From Streptomyces violascens (GTDB lineage: Bacteria > Actinomycetota > Actinomycetes > Streptomycetales > Streptomycetaceae): a stretch of DNA of 64,000 nucleotides. Position numbers and translations under genes: made by a program. The stretch spans positions 186,001 to 250,000 of the forward strand of contig NZ_BMUA01000001.1 of the NCBI RefSeq assembly GCF_014649955.1. The letters run 5' to 3'. Shown piece after piece: positions 40,306-49,077 of the stretch. Each line of letters begins with the position of its first letter. Position 1 is the first letter of the stretch. The notes beneath the pieces are model-generated. The model had not been told where the DNA came from, ran no database searches, and was given only the letters and a program-made list of their open reading frames with translations.

Positions 40306-43239
40306 TCACGGTGACGACGGTCGCGCCGGAGCTTCCGTCTGGTTCATTTCGCCGATCGTCTGCCACAGTCGCAGCGCCCGGCTTCGGTGGTGGTGCGCCA
40401 GGTCGTGGACGCCGGCGGCGGCGTCCAGGTCGCCGATCAGCTGCCAGCAGGTGGCCTCGTCCTGGCGGTCCCCGTGCCGGTGGAACAGGCCCGCCGCACG
40501 CTCCAACGCCGGGCTCGCCCGGTCCCGGTCGTCCTGGCCGGCGTACACGCGGCCGACTTCGAGCAGCGTGTAGGCGGCGCACCGCTCGTCGGCCAGTTTC
40601 TCGAAGGTGGCCAGCGCCTGCCCGAGGCAGCGCAGCGCCTCGTCCGGATCACCGCGCTCGGCGTGCAGCCGGCTGAAGCGCCGCAGCACGACGGCCATGC
40701 GATGCTCGTCGTCGAGCGCCGTGGCCAGGCGCAAAGCCCCGTCGAACCAGGACTCGGCCTCTTCGAGTCGACCTTGCATGAGTCGCATCACGCCCATGGA
40801 GCAGGACAGCTGCGCTTCGATGTGCCGGTCGCCTTCACCGACCGCGATGGTCAGCGCTTGCTCGACACGTTCGAGCGCTTCGTCGTCACGGCCCTGCACC
40901 CGGCTGACCGTACTGAGCGTGGCCATCGACAGCGCCTCGCCGCGCTTGTCCCCGGTGTCCCGGCACAGCTCGATGGAGGTCTCAAGGGCGCGGGTGGCCC
41001 GGTCGAACTCGTCCTGGTAGATGTGCAGTTGGCCGAGTCCGCGCAGCAGCACGGACGCCCCGCGCGCGTTGCCGGCGGCCTCGGCCGCGTCCAGCGCGAG
41101 TCGGTGCCCGTGCTGCCAGTCCTGGTACAGGCACCGGTGGTCGTAGTAGGTCGCCGTGCCGGCCGCCAGCTCCCAGGCCAGCTCGTCCAGGCCCCAGTCC
41201 ACGGCCAGTTTCACCGCGCCGAGAAGGTTGTCGCGTTCCGCGTCGAACCAGCCGATCGGATCGGCCATCAGCCGGTCCACGACCGCGTCGGGCAGCGACC
41301 GGCGCGGTGCCGAACCGGGGGCGGCGGCCAGCAGCCCGCCGGGCAGCCGGTCGGTGCCGCGCCCGACCAGATCGAGCCACACGGACAGCACCCGGATGAT
41401 CGCGTCCCGCTTGTCCGCCGTGGGCAGCGGGGCAGCGGCCTCCATGGCACAGGTCCTGATCAGGTCGTGCAGTCGGTAGCGCGGCTCGCCGAGGGCGTCG
41501 GTGGCGGTCAGCCGCACCAGGCTGGCATCGACGAGGGTGTCGAGTACTTCTTCGCCGTCCGGGCGGTCCAGGAGGGGGCCCACTACCCAGCCGGGCAGGG
41601 TGTAGGCGCCGAGCAGACCCAGCAGACTGAGGGCGCGCACCGCGTCGGCCGGCAGCAGCCGTAGGCTCAGATCGACGCTGGCCCGGACGCTGAGGTCCCC
41701 GATCCTCAGCTCGGCCAGCCGCCGTGACTCGTCCTCGATCCGCTCCCTCAGCACCCGCAACGACCAGGCCGGGCGGCCGGTGAGTTTGCCGCTCGCGATG
41801 CGGATCGCCAGCGGCAGATTGCCACAGCAGTCGAGGATCGCGTCGGCTTCGCCCGGTTCCCGTTCGACCCGCCCCCGGCCGACGATCCCGGTGAACAACT
41901 CCCGTGCCTCTGCCGGGCTCAGCACGTCCAGGTCGATGTGCCGGGCGCCGGGAAGCTGCGTGAGGAGAGTGCGGCTGGTGATCAACACGGCGCAGCCCTC
42001 GGCGCCGGGCAGCAGGGGCAGCACCTGATCGGCGTGACCGGCATCGTCGAGGACCACCAGCATGCGACGGTCCACCAGTAACGAACGGTAGAGCGCGGCC
42101 CGCTCGGAGAGGGCGTTCGGGATCGCGCTGCCCGCGATCGAAAGCGCGCGCAGCGCTTCGGCCAGCATCAGTCCCGGGTCGCGGGGCTCGTCCGATGTCG
42201 CCGCGAGGTTGAGGTAGAGCTGGCCGTCGGGGAAGTTGGCGCTCGCCAGCCGCGCGGCATGCGTCACCAGGCAGGACTTGCCGACACCGGGACCGCCCAC
42301 GACGACGGCCACCCGGGCCCGGTTCGGCGCCGACCCGCCGAGCAGTCCGGCGATCTCGGCGAGTACTTCTGCGCGGCCCACGAAGTCGGGTACGTCGAGG
42401 GGTAGTTGACGCACCGGCATCGCCATGGCCGACCCGGGGGACGCCGGGGCAGGGCTGTCCGGTGGCGCGGCCGGGCGGGCATGTGAGGGAACCGGGGCCG
42501 CCAGGGCGGGGTCCGCCGTCAGGATGCGCCGGTGCAGCGCCTGGAGCGGCGGGGTGGGGTCGACGCCGAGTTCGTCGGCCAGGGTCCGGCGCAGCCGCTC
42601 GTACACCTGCAGCGCCTCGCCTTGTCTTCGACACCGGTAGAGGGCGACCATCAGGTGTTCGGCGACCTGCTCGTCGTAGGGGTGCTCGCGGAGCAGGGCG
42701 GTCAGTTCATCGATGACCTCTCGATGGAGCCCCAGGCCGAGTTCGATGGCCAGGCACTGCTTGTGCGTGGCCGCGCGTTGCTCGTTCAGCCGTGCCGCAT
42801 CGATCTCCAGGACTTGGCTGGGGGTGTCGACCAGGGCGTCTCCGCGCCAGCAGGCGAGCGCCCGCCGCAGCGCGCCCGCTGTCTCCAACGGAGTCGTGTG
42901 CTTTTCGGCGAGGTGTCGCTCGTGATCGAACTCCAGCAGGTCGAGCTGGTCTTGAGCCAGGTGGATCTCGTAGCCGCCGCGCCGCGTGCTGATCAGGGTG
43001 CCGGGCGCTCCGCAGGCGGCGAGGTTGCGGCGCAGCCCGGAGACGGCGTCCTGGACCTGGCGGACCGCGGTGGCGGGCGCGTTCGCGTCCCACATCACGG
43101 CGACGAGCCGTTCCATGGCGACGACGTTGTTGGCGTCGATCAGCAGTGCTGCCAGCATCTTGGCCTGCCGCGGGCCGTTCAACAGGACCGCACGTCCGGC
43201 GATCTGGGCGTGCAACGGCCCCAGTAAGCCGAATCTCAT
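40306..43239 (-). CDS. AfsR-type SARP regulator with NB-ARC and TPR domains
   Basis: A 977-residue regulator; ATG 43237-43239 follows AGGGGGAG. Domains in order: OmpR-type winged helix (about 1-95), bacterial transcriptional activation domain (98-243), NB-ARC ATPase (about 285-560; P-loop GGPGVGKS with Lys321, MLVVLDDAGH, GNLPLAIRIASG), and TPR repeats to the C-terminus (about 680-960). This is the AfsR architecture, in which ATP binding and TPR contacts control a SARP activator. Codons 5 and 387 are TTA. A heptamer direct repeat (GTCCTAG twice) lies in its promoter, suggesting autoregulation. Confidence 0.9.
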   Translation of the reverse strand: MRFGLLGPLHAQIAGRAVLLNGPRQAKMLAALLIDANNVVAMERLVAVMWDANAPATAVRQVQDAVSGLRRNLAACGAPGTLISTRRGGYEIHLAQDQLDLLEFDHERHLAEKHTTPLETAGALRRALACWRGDALVDTPSQVLEIDAARLNEQRAATHKQCLAIELGLGLHREVIDELTALLREHPYDEQVAEHLMVALYRCRRQGEALQVYERLRRTLADELGVDPTPPLQALHRRILTADPALAAPVPSHARPAAPPDSPAPASPGSAMAMPVRQLPLDVPDFVGRAEVLAEIAGLLGGSAPNRARVAVVVGGPGVGKSCLVTHAARLASANFPDGQLYLNLAATSDEPRDPGLMLAEALRALSIAGSAIPNALSERAALYRSLLVDRRMLVVLDDAGHADQVLPLLPGAEGCAVLITSRTLLTQLPGARHIDLDVLSPAEARELFTGIVGRGRVEREPGEADAILDCCGNLPLAIRIASGKLTGRPAWSLRVLRERIEDESRRLAELRIGDLSVRASVDLSLRLLPADAVRALSLLGLLGAYTLPGWVVGPLLDRPDGEEVLDTLVDASLVRLTATDALGEPRYRLHDLIRTCAMEAAAPLPTADKRDAIIRVLSVWLDLVGRGTDRLPGGLLAAAPGSAPRRSLPDAVVDRLMADPIGWFDAERDNLLGAVKLAVDWGLDELAWELAAGTATYYDHRCLYQDWQHGHRLALDAAEAAGNARGASVLLRGLGQLHIYQDEFDRATRALETSIELCRDTGDKRGEALSMATLSTVSRVQGRDDEALERVEQALTIAVGEGDRHIEAQLSCSMGVMRLMQGRLEEAESWFDGALRLATALDDEHRMAVVLRRFSRLHAERGDPDEALRCLGQALATFEKLADERCAAYTLLEVGRVYAGQDDRDRASPALERAAGLFHRHGDRQDEATCWQLIGDLDAAAGVHDLAHHHRSRALRLWQTIGEMNQTEAPARPSSP

Positions 43240-43277
43240 GCTCCCCCTGCTACGTGACGATGAGCGCCGTTCCCCCT

Positions 43278-43308
43278 GGCCTACCTCGCACTAGGACGAA
43301 TCTAGGAC
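43278..43308 (-). promoter_or_regulatory. Heptamer direct repeat in the SARP promoter
   Basis: On the minus strand GTCCTAG-ATTC-GTCCTAG (43308-43291) is a perfect heptamer repeat with 11-bp period, followed after 7 bp by TAGGCC (43283-43278) as a possible -10. It fits a SARP site and points to autoregulation or control by the sister SARP. Confidence 0.55.
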
Positions 43309-43408
43309 GGCCCACGGAGCGGTGTCCATAGCGTCTCCGCAGCACGGCTCGATACGTACGCCGCACCACTTCCGATCGGCACCACCACAGAGGGAGCAGT
43401 GATCAACC

Positions 43409-43618
43409 GTGCTTCGCGGCTGGAAGACCTTCGGCGTAGCCGGGCAGGACCGCGGCAAGGGCATGGCCCACTGTCTCCGGGGCAACGGCGGTAGCAACTG
43501 GTACGAGTCCTCGATCGTCGCGCGCAATGGCACGGACTCCTCGCACTACGACTGCACCGACAACGGCACCTACAACCAGGGTTTCGATCTGGTCGGCGTC
43601 GATCTGAGCAACTGGTGA
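43409..43618 (+). CDS. Small orphan ORF, possibly a C-terminal remnant
   Basis: A 69-codon frame from GTG 43409, with GGGAG 12 bases upstream, slightly too far. An in-frame TGA at 43400 rules out an upstream extension. The product is polar, with two cysteines (GMAHCLRGNGG and SHYDCTDNG) and no signal peptide. The cysteine pair and Asn/Gly/Tyr-rich sequence look like a small extracellular domain, so this may be the tail of a lost secreted protein. A strong terminator follows 25 bp after the stop, arguing it is still a transcription unit. It is divergent from the large SARP gene. Confidence 0.45.
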   Translation: MLRGWKTFGVAGQDRGKGMAHCLRGNGGSNWYESSIVARNGTDSSHYDCTDNGTYNQGFDLVGVDLSNW

Positions 43619-43642
43619 CAGGTGCCTGAACAGGCAACAGGA

Positions 43643-43676
43643 GCCCTGGTGCGCACCGTTCGGAGCGCACCAGGGC
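43643..43676 (+). terminator. Hairpin terminator after the small ORF
   Basis: GCCCTGGTGCGC (43643-43654) pairs perfectly with GCGCACCAGGGC (43665-43676) around a 10-base loop. Confidence 0.75.
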
Positions 43677-43706
43677 ACACCGGTCGAGGGAGGAGGCCGG
43701 ACGGCG

Positions 43707-44270
43707 CTGGGCAAACACAAGACCCTTGCGGTCACGCTGGGCGTAATCATTGCCGCGATGGTCGCGGCCGGTTTCGCGTACTTTCCGTCCGACGACACGG
43801 AAGCCAAGAGCTACGTGAAGACCCTTTCGGCCGCTTCCTTCAAGGCTCACGATGCGGCCGTTCCCGGCTGCGTCGACAGCTCGCAGCATACGGCCGAAAA
43901 GGAATACGGAATCCCGGAGGCGAACTCCGAGTGGGCTCGGGTGGACGGTTAGGTGCCACACGACAGCCGCTACCGGTCGGCATTTCGGACGTGGAGTTCT
44001 TGCGCCACGGCTGCCGGTCATCCGGCGCAATCCCGTCTCGCGCTCATCACGGACCTGCGCAAGGAATACACGTCCGTGGTGGCCGGCGTTCAGGGTGGGA
44101 ACCACATGCCGCCCCAGAACGAATTGGCAGCGCTGGCCGCTCAGAATCCCGCGTGGCAGAAATTCCATCAAGCGGAACTCGATGCCGCGGAGGCCGCATT
44201 TCCCTGCTCACAAGCCACCGATCGGACGTACGTGTCCCTATTCCTGGAACGCCTGAGCCGGAAGGGTTGA
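43707..44270 (+). pseudogene. Membrane-anchored protein gene interrupted by an in-frame amber codon
   Basis: One frame runs from about 43707 (CTG after AGGAGG) to TGA at 44268-44270 but is broken by TAG at 43950-43952. The first part encodes an N-terminal membrane anchor (LAVTLGVIIAAMVAAGFAYF) and an exported segment with VPGCVDSSQHTAEKEYGIPE. The second continues in the same frame (YRSAFRTWSSCATAAGHPAQ, LITDLRKEYTSVVAG) and ends FPCSQATDRTYVSLFLERLS. The conserved-looking W-x-x-C and C residues on both sides suggest one original protein of about 187 residues. It has no ATG or GTG start with good spacing. No family is recognised. Confidence 0.6.
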
Positions 44271-44287
44271 GGGCGACGCGCCGGAGG

Positions 44288-44315
44288 GAGCCCCCGGCGG
44301 TTCGGCCGGGCGCTC
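44288..44315. terminator. Probable bidirectional terminator
   Basis: GAGC and CCCGGC (44288-44298) pair with GCCGGG and GCTC (44305-44315) with small mismatches, between convergent units and overlapping the serine-hydrolase stop. Confidence 0.5.
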
Positions 44316-45654
44316 AGTCGGCGTGAGGTGCTGTCGGCGTCGGCTTGTCGAACATGGCGCAGATCGTGGCGGACTGGAGGGCTTTGGAGGCCCTGGTGAG
44401 GCCGGGAAACGCGGCGGGCGTCTCGGCGAAGGCTTCCGTCGAGACGAGAACGGACGCCGTGCGGTGGCCGGTGGAGTCGGTGATGTTGGTGCTGAGGTAT
44501 CCGGGAATGCCGCCGTCGTGAGCCCACACCGTGCCGCACGGGGTCGTGACAGTTTCGATGCCGAGACCGTAGCCGGGCCCGTCCGGCCGGTCCGGGTCGA
44601 CCGGCACGGTCGTACGCATCTGCGCGAGCTGGGCGGCGGGCAGCAGTCTGCCGGACATCAAAGCGGTGGAGAACCGGCCCCAGTCCTGCGCGGTGGACAC
44701 CACCGCCCCGGCCGCGCCGCCCCACGAGACGTTGTTGTCGGAGACGTTCACATGACCGTCGTGATGGGCCCCCGCGTAGTCCCTGACCTCGGCCGGCACC
44801 CCCGGCGGCATATGGGCGGCATCGGGTTCGTAGCCATGGGCGTGGCGACCGCGCCAGGTGGAGTCCGTCGGGTAATAGGTGTGCCGGAGGTGGAGCGGCC
44901 GCGCGATCCGGTCGCGGACCAGATCCGCCAGGCTCCTGCCGGTGGCCTTCTCCAGGACGGCGCCGATCGCCGCGTAATCGGTGTTGCTGTACGCCCACGC
45001 GGCGCCCGGCGCGAAGACCGGATCGTGGCGCACTCCGACGGCGAGCAGCTGTGCAGACGTCCACTGCCTCGCATCCTTGCCCAGGATCGACGGCAGGAGC
45101 ACGGGATCCTGCGTGTAGTCGTACAGGCCGCTGGTGTGATTGAGGAGCATGCGCAGCGTGATCTCCCTGCCGTCGGGCACCTGGCCGGGCAGCCACTTCT
45201 CCACCGGGTCGGTGAGGGCGAGCCTGCCCTCACCGACCAGTTGCAGTACGAGCGTGGCCATCATGGTCTTGGTGTTGGACCCCATCCGGAACTCGTCCTC
45301 CGCCTGGAGCCGGTGTTGCTGCCTGCTCCACTCGGTCTGCCCGGCGATCTGGATCGGCCGGCCGCGGCCGTCGTCCACCCGCACGATCACGCCGGGCGCC
45401 CCGGTGGACAGCAACTGCCGTACCACACCTTCCAGTTGGGCCTGTCGCGCTGCATCGCCAAGGCTCCCCACGGAAGGAGGCGCGACCTGCACGCTGATGT
45501 GAGTGGTGACCGGTTGGGCGGCTGCGAGTCCTGGCCGGTCGAGTACGGCGACCAGGCAGGACACGGCAAGTAAGGAGGTTGCCACACGCCACCCGCGAGC
45601 AGGGCGGCGTCGGGACGGTGCGGGCACGGTGATGGGCTGTGACCCTGTTGTCAT
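44314..45654 (-). CDS. Secreted serine hydrolase of the class C beta-lactamase/DD-peptidase family
   Basis: A 446-residue exported protein from ATG 45652-45654. A long basic N-terminus (RRRPARGWR) leads into a signal helix (VATSLLAVSCLVAVL). The active-site motifs are intact: Ser-Asn-Thr-Lys (RMGSNTKTMMA, the SxxK motif), YSNTDYAAIG (YxN) and HDGGIPGY (HxG in place of KTG). LLNHTSGLYDY is also typical. This family contains D-Ala-D-Ala carboxypeptidases, esterases and D-aminopeptidases. Codon 28 is TTA (45571-45573), implying bldA dependence. It is divergent from a protease gene. Confidence 0.88.
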   Translation of the reverse strand: MTTGSQPITVPAPSRRRPARGWRVATSLLAVSCLVAVLDRPGLAAAQPVTTHISVQVAPPSVGSLGDAARQAQLEGVVRQLLSTGAPGVIVRVDDGRGRPIQIAGQTEWSRQQHRLQAEDEFRMGSNTKTMMATLVLQLVGEGRLALTDPVEKWLPGQVPDGREITLRMLLNHTSGLYDYTQDPVLLPSILGKDARQWTSAQLLAVGVRHDPVFAPGAAWAYSNTDYAAIGAVLEKATGRSLADLVRDRIARPLHLRHTYYPTDSTWRGRHAHGYEPDAAHMPPGVPAEVRDYAGAHHDGHVNVSDNNVSWGGAAGAVVSTAQDWGRFSTALMSGRLLPAAQLAQMRTTVPVDPDRPDGPGYGLGIETVTTPCGTVWAHDGGIPGYLSTNITDSTGHRTASVLVSTEAFAETPAAFPGLTRASKALQSATICAMFDKPTPTAPHAD

Positions 45655-45784
45655 GCCGACCACTGTGGCGTACGGGGCGGCCCGGAGTCACGGGCGGACG
45701 CCCCCGGCGTCCCCAACCCCCCTCCAGTCACAGCTTGATAACGTCCCGTCAGTTCTCTAGCTGTAAAATTTCACATATCACATC

Positions 45785-47413
45785 ATGCTCTCCATGAGAA
45801 AAGTCATCGCCCTGCTCTCGGCAGCCACTGCCGTCGCGGCCCTCACTGGAACGTCCGCCAGCGCGGCACCCGAGGCGGCCGTCCCCGCGGACACCGGACA
45901 GGGGAAGCTCGTCTGGAGTTCCTGCAACGACACCGGCACACCCGCGCTCCAGTGCGCGATGCTCGACGTGCCGGTGGACTACGCCGACCCGCACGGCCGG
46001 AAGATCAAGATCAAGCTGAACCGGCTCCCCGCCACCGCGCCCAAGAGCAAGCAGCAGGGCCCGATCCTGCTCAACCCCGGTGGCCCCGGGGACTCCGGGC
46101 TCTGGATGCCCGCCTACATCTCCGGCCGGATCCCGAAGGACGTCGCCTCGACCTACGACTGGATCGGCTTCGACCCGCGGGGCACCAACGGCAGCGAGCC
46201 CCATGTCCTCTGCGACGCCCACTACTTCGACGGCGAGCGGCCCGACTACCAGGTCAGCCAGGGCACTTCGAAGGCATGGCTCAAGAAGGCCGCCGGGTAC
46301 GCCGCGGACTGCGCGGGCGACTGGTCCTGGCTCATGCCGCACATGACCACCGTCGACAACGCGCGCGACATGGACAGCATCCGCCGGGCACTCGGTGCGC
46401 CGAAGATCAACTTCTACGGCGGCTCCTGGGGCACCTCGCTGGGCTCCACCTACGGCCAGCTCTTCCCCTCGCGCGTCCGGCGGATGGTGCTCGACAGCAT
46501 CGTCGGCCCCACCATCAGCTGGTACGACCACAACGTCCTGCAGGACAAGGAGCACCAGCGCCGCTTCGACGCCTTCGCGGCATGGGCGGCCAAGGCGGAC
46601 CCGGTCTACCACCTGGGCACGGACGCCGCCGCAGTCGAGAAGGCGTACCAGCAGGTCGAAGCCGACCTGCGGAGCAACCCCGTGGAGGCGGCCCCGGCTC
46701 CCGGCAAGATCGGCCCGGCCGAGTTCGAGGACACCTTCTACGGCGGTGGGTACAACTTCCTGCGCTGGCCGCGGATGGCCACCGTGCTCTCCGCCTACGT
46801 CGCCCACCACGACACCCGGCCGTTGAGCATCGCCTACAACCTGTACGCGGCGCCGGGCGCCGACGACGGCACCTTCCCCGCATACAACGCGGCGCAGTGC
46901 ACCGAGAGCGCCTGGCCGCGTGACTGGGAGTTCTGGAAGAAGGACCAGGCCAAGGTCAACACCTCGGCACCCTTCTACACGTACAACAACATGTGGTACA
47001 ACGCCGCCTGTATGTTCTGGCCCTACCAGGGCAACCCGGCGGGGCGTATGAAGATCACCGGCAAGGGCCTGCCGCCCGTGCTGCTCTTCCAGGCCACCGA
47101 GGACGCCGCCACCCCGTACGAGGGCGGGCTCGCCATGCACGACGCTCTGCCCGGTTCGAAGCTGGTCGTCCAGAACGGCGGCAGCTTCCACGAGATCCTC
47201 TTCCACGGCAACGCCTGTCTGGACGACACCTTCACCGACTACCTCCGCGACGGCAGCCTCCCCAAGGGCGGCGGCCGCATAGCGAAAACCTGCGCTCCCG
47301 AAGCCGACCCCACCCCCACCTACGTGACTCCGCCGTCCGCCCTCACCCGCAAGACCGCCATCAGCCCCCTCTCCCCCACCGACCCCGAGGCCGTGCACGG
47401 CGTCCTGCGGTAG
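45785..47413 (+). CDS. Secreted tripeptidyl-aminopeptidase-type alpha/beta hydrolase
   Basis: A 542-residue exported protease from ATG 45785 (or ATG 45794). Neither start has a visible Shine-Dalgarno sequence. The signal peptide covers about 1-28. The oxyanion region ILLNPGGPGDSG, WIGFDPRGTNGS and nucleophile elbow YGGSWGTSLG (Ser214) are those of the Streptomyces tripeptidyl aminopeptidase/SlpD-SlpE family. The acid lies in FQATEDAATPYEGG and His in GSFHEILFHGNAC, within the C-terminal TAP-like domain. It removes short peptides from protein N-termini outside the cell. A terminator follows. Confidence 0.9.
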   Translation: MLSMRKVIALLSAATAVAALTGTSASAAPEAAVPADTGQGKLVWSSCNDTGTPALQCAMLDVPVDYADPHGRKIKIKLNRLPATAPKSKQQGPILLNPGGPGDSGLWMPAYISGRIPKDVASTYDWIGFDPRGTNGSEPHVLCDAHYFDGERPDYQVSQGTSKAWLKKAAGYAADCAGDWSWLMPHMTTVDNARDMDSIRRALGAPKINFYGGSWGTSLGSTYGQLFPSRVRRMVLDSIVGPTISWYDHNVLQDKEHQRRFDAFAAWAAKADPVYHLGTDAAAVEKAYQQVEADLRSNPVEAAPAPGKIGPAEFEDTFYGGGYNFLRWPRMATVLSAYVAHHDTRPLSIAYNLYAAPGADDGTFPAYNAAQCTESAWPRDWEFWKKDQAKVNTSAPFYTYNNMWYNAACMFWPYQGNPAGRMKITGKGLPPVLLFQATEDAATPYEGGLAMHDALPGSKLVVQNGGSFHEILFHGNACLDDTFTDYLRDGSLPKGGGRIAKTCAPEADPTPTYVTPPSALTRKTAISPLSPTDPEAVHGVLR

Positions 47414-47436
47414 CCGAAGCGTCAACTCGGCCCCGT

Positions 47437-47471
47437 GCGGCGGCAGTCGGCGCCATGCCGACTGCCGCCGC
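47437..47471. terminator. Strong bidirectional terminator
   Basis: GCGGCGGCAGTCGGC (47437-47451) pairs perfectly over 15 bp with 47457-47471 around a 5-base loop, between convergent protease and cupin genes. Confidence 0.88.
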
Positions 47472-47499
47472 GCTCGGGCATTGGCGTCGACCCCACGCC

Positions 47500-47991
47500 T
47501 CAGATGTAGCCTGCGGGCTCGGTGGCGTAACGGCTCATCGTCTGCGCGGTCGCATGCGGGGTCATGGGCCGGCCACTGGTGATCATGTCCTGCAGATCGC
47601 GGAAGTACTGCACGTACAGGTCCGGTGTGAACGTGCTGAGCATGACGGCCGGTTGGTCTCTCACGTTGGCGAAGGTGTGCGGGGTTCCGGGCGGGACCAC
47701 CACCAGGGTGCCCGCGGGCGCGTCGTGGTCGTTCACTCCGACGGTGAACCGCACGGAACCCGAGATGATGTAGAAAGCTTCGTCGTGCTGAGCGTGACGG
47801 TGCTGCGGCGGCCCGGGCGTGTGCGGCGCGAGGACGGACTCGGCGACCCCGAGGCGGTGCCCGGTGGTGCTGCCGTCTTCGAGGATGCGCATGCGTGTGG
47901 TGCCCAGAACGATCGTCTCGCCGTCGCCCGGACCGACCACCGAGACGGCAGGATCGGTGATCGGCTCAGTCGCCTTCGTTTCTTCAGTCAT
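47500..47991 (-). CDS. Cupin-domain protein
   Basis: A 163-residue single-domain cupin from ATG 47989-47991. Motif 1 is PPQHRHAQHDEAFYIISGSV (metal ligands His, His, Glu) and motif 2 includes PPGTPHTFANV with the third His. A conserved tail (YFRDLQDMITSG) is typical of quercetin-dioxygenase-like and small sensor cupins. It may be a dioxygenase or metabolite-binding protein. It is divergent from a LysR gene, and a palindrome lies between them, so LysR control is likely. Confidence 0.85.
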   Translation of the reverse strand: MTEETKATEPITDPAVSVVGPGDGETIVLGTTRMRILEDGSTTGHRLGVAESVLAPHTPGPPQHRHAQHDEAFYIISGSVRFTVGVNDHDAPAGTLVVVPPGTPHTFANVRDQPAVMLSTFTPDLYVQYFRDLQDMITSGRPMTPHATAQTMSRYATEPAGYI

Positions 47992-48045
47992 GCCTCGATT
48001 CCACCGCCGGGAACGGCACATCGTCCAAGACCCGTTCGGGAGCGC

Positions 48046-48064
48046 CGATACCGTGCGGGTATCG
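48046..48064. promoter_or_regulatory. LysR box between divergent genes
   Basis: CGATACC-GTGCG-GGTATCG is a perfect 7-bp inverted repeat containing the T-N11-A LysR signature. It ends 7 bp before the LysR ATG and lies 54 bp before the cupin ATG. Confidence 0.7.
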
Positions 48065-48071
48065 TCACAGC

Positions 48072-48923
48072 ATGGAGCTACGCACGCTGCGCTATTTCGT
48101 GGCGGTCGCCGAGGAACTCCATTTCGGCCGGGCCGCCGGGCGGCTGCACATGAGTCAGCCGCCACTGAGCCGGGCGATCAAGCAGTTGGAGACCGAGCTC
48201 GGCGCCGCGCTGTTCGACCGCTCCCCGGGCGGTGTCACGCTCACTTCGGTGGGAGCGGTGCTGCTCGACGAGGCCCGCGCCCTGCTCGCGCAAGCCGATC
48301 GGGTACGGGGACGTGTGGCCGCGGCGGTCGGCGCCACGGCCATCACCGTCGGCATCCTGGGTGACAGCACCGACCCGGGCGCGACACGGCTGGCCGCCGC
48401 CTACCGCCGTCGGCACCCGCATGCCGAGGTCCACGTCCGCGGCACCACCCTGAACGATCCCACCTGCGGGCTGCACGCCGGGACGGTCGACGTCGCCCTG
48501 ACCCGCGGGCCTTTCGACGAGACCGGCCTCACCGTGCGCGAGCTCCGCACCGACCCGGTGGGGGCGCTGCTCCGCGCCGACGATGTGCTGGCCGGGCGTG
48601 ACGGCCTGAAACCGGCCGATCTGGCCGACCGCCGCTGGTTCCGCTTCCCGGAAGGCACCGACCCTCTCTGGCAGGCGTACTGGAACGGAGGCGAGCCGCG
48701 CGAAGGGCCGGTGGTACGCACCGTCCAGGAATGCCGGCAAGCCGTGCTCTGGAACGGCACGGTCGGCATGACGCTCCTGGACCACGAGCCGGGAGAGGGG
48801 CTCACCGTGGTACCGCTGATCGACATGCCGCCGAGCCGCATGGTGGTGGCCTGGAAGGAGGGCGACACGAATCCCGTCATCCGGTCGTTCGTCCAGATCG
48901 CGATCGCCGCCTACGAGGATTGA
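48072..48923 (+). CDS. LysR-family transcriptional regulator
   Basis: A 283-residue regulator starting MELRTLRYFVAVAEELHFGR. The winged helix-turn-helix occupies residues 1-62 (AAGRLHMSQPPLSRAIKQLE, then ALFDRSPGGVTLT). The effector domain follows, with a normal two-lobe pattern (ITVGILGDSTDPGA, VDVALTRGPFDETGL, RRWFRFPEGTDPLW). It is divergent from a cupin gene; the LysR box lies directly before its own start, so autorepression and activation of the cupin are expected. The effector is unknown. Confidence 0.92.
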   Translation: MELRTLRYFVAVAEELHFGRAAGRLHMSQPPLSRAIKQLETELGAALFDRSPGGVTLTSVGAVLLDEARALLAQADRVRGRVAAAVGATAITVGILGDSTDPGATRLAAAYRRRHPHAEVHVRGTTLNDPTCGLHAGTVDVALTRGPFDETGLTVRELRTDPVGALLRADDVLAGRDGLKPADLADRRWFRFPEGTDPLWQAYWNGGEPREGPVVRTVQECRQAVLWNGTVGMTLLDHEPGEGLTVVPLIDMPPSRMVVAWKEGDTNPVIRSFVQIAIAAYED

Positions 48924-49077
48924 GTACTCACCGGGAAGCCCGCCCGGCCGACGTGGGTGCGGGTGCGGGCCGCAGGACCGATGAGTTCCGCCTCGCCGCG
49001 TCGTCTACCTGTCGGGGAACGTCCCTCCTCCGCGTCGGCGGGACGCCCGGGACGAGATGACGAGGAGCATGCACACC

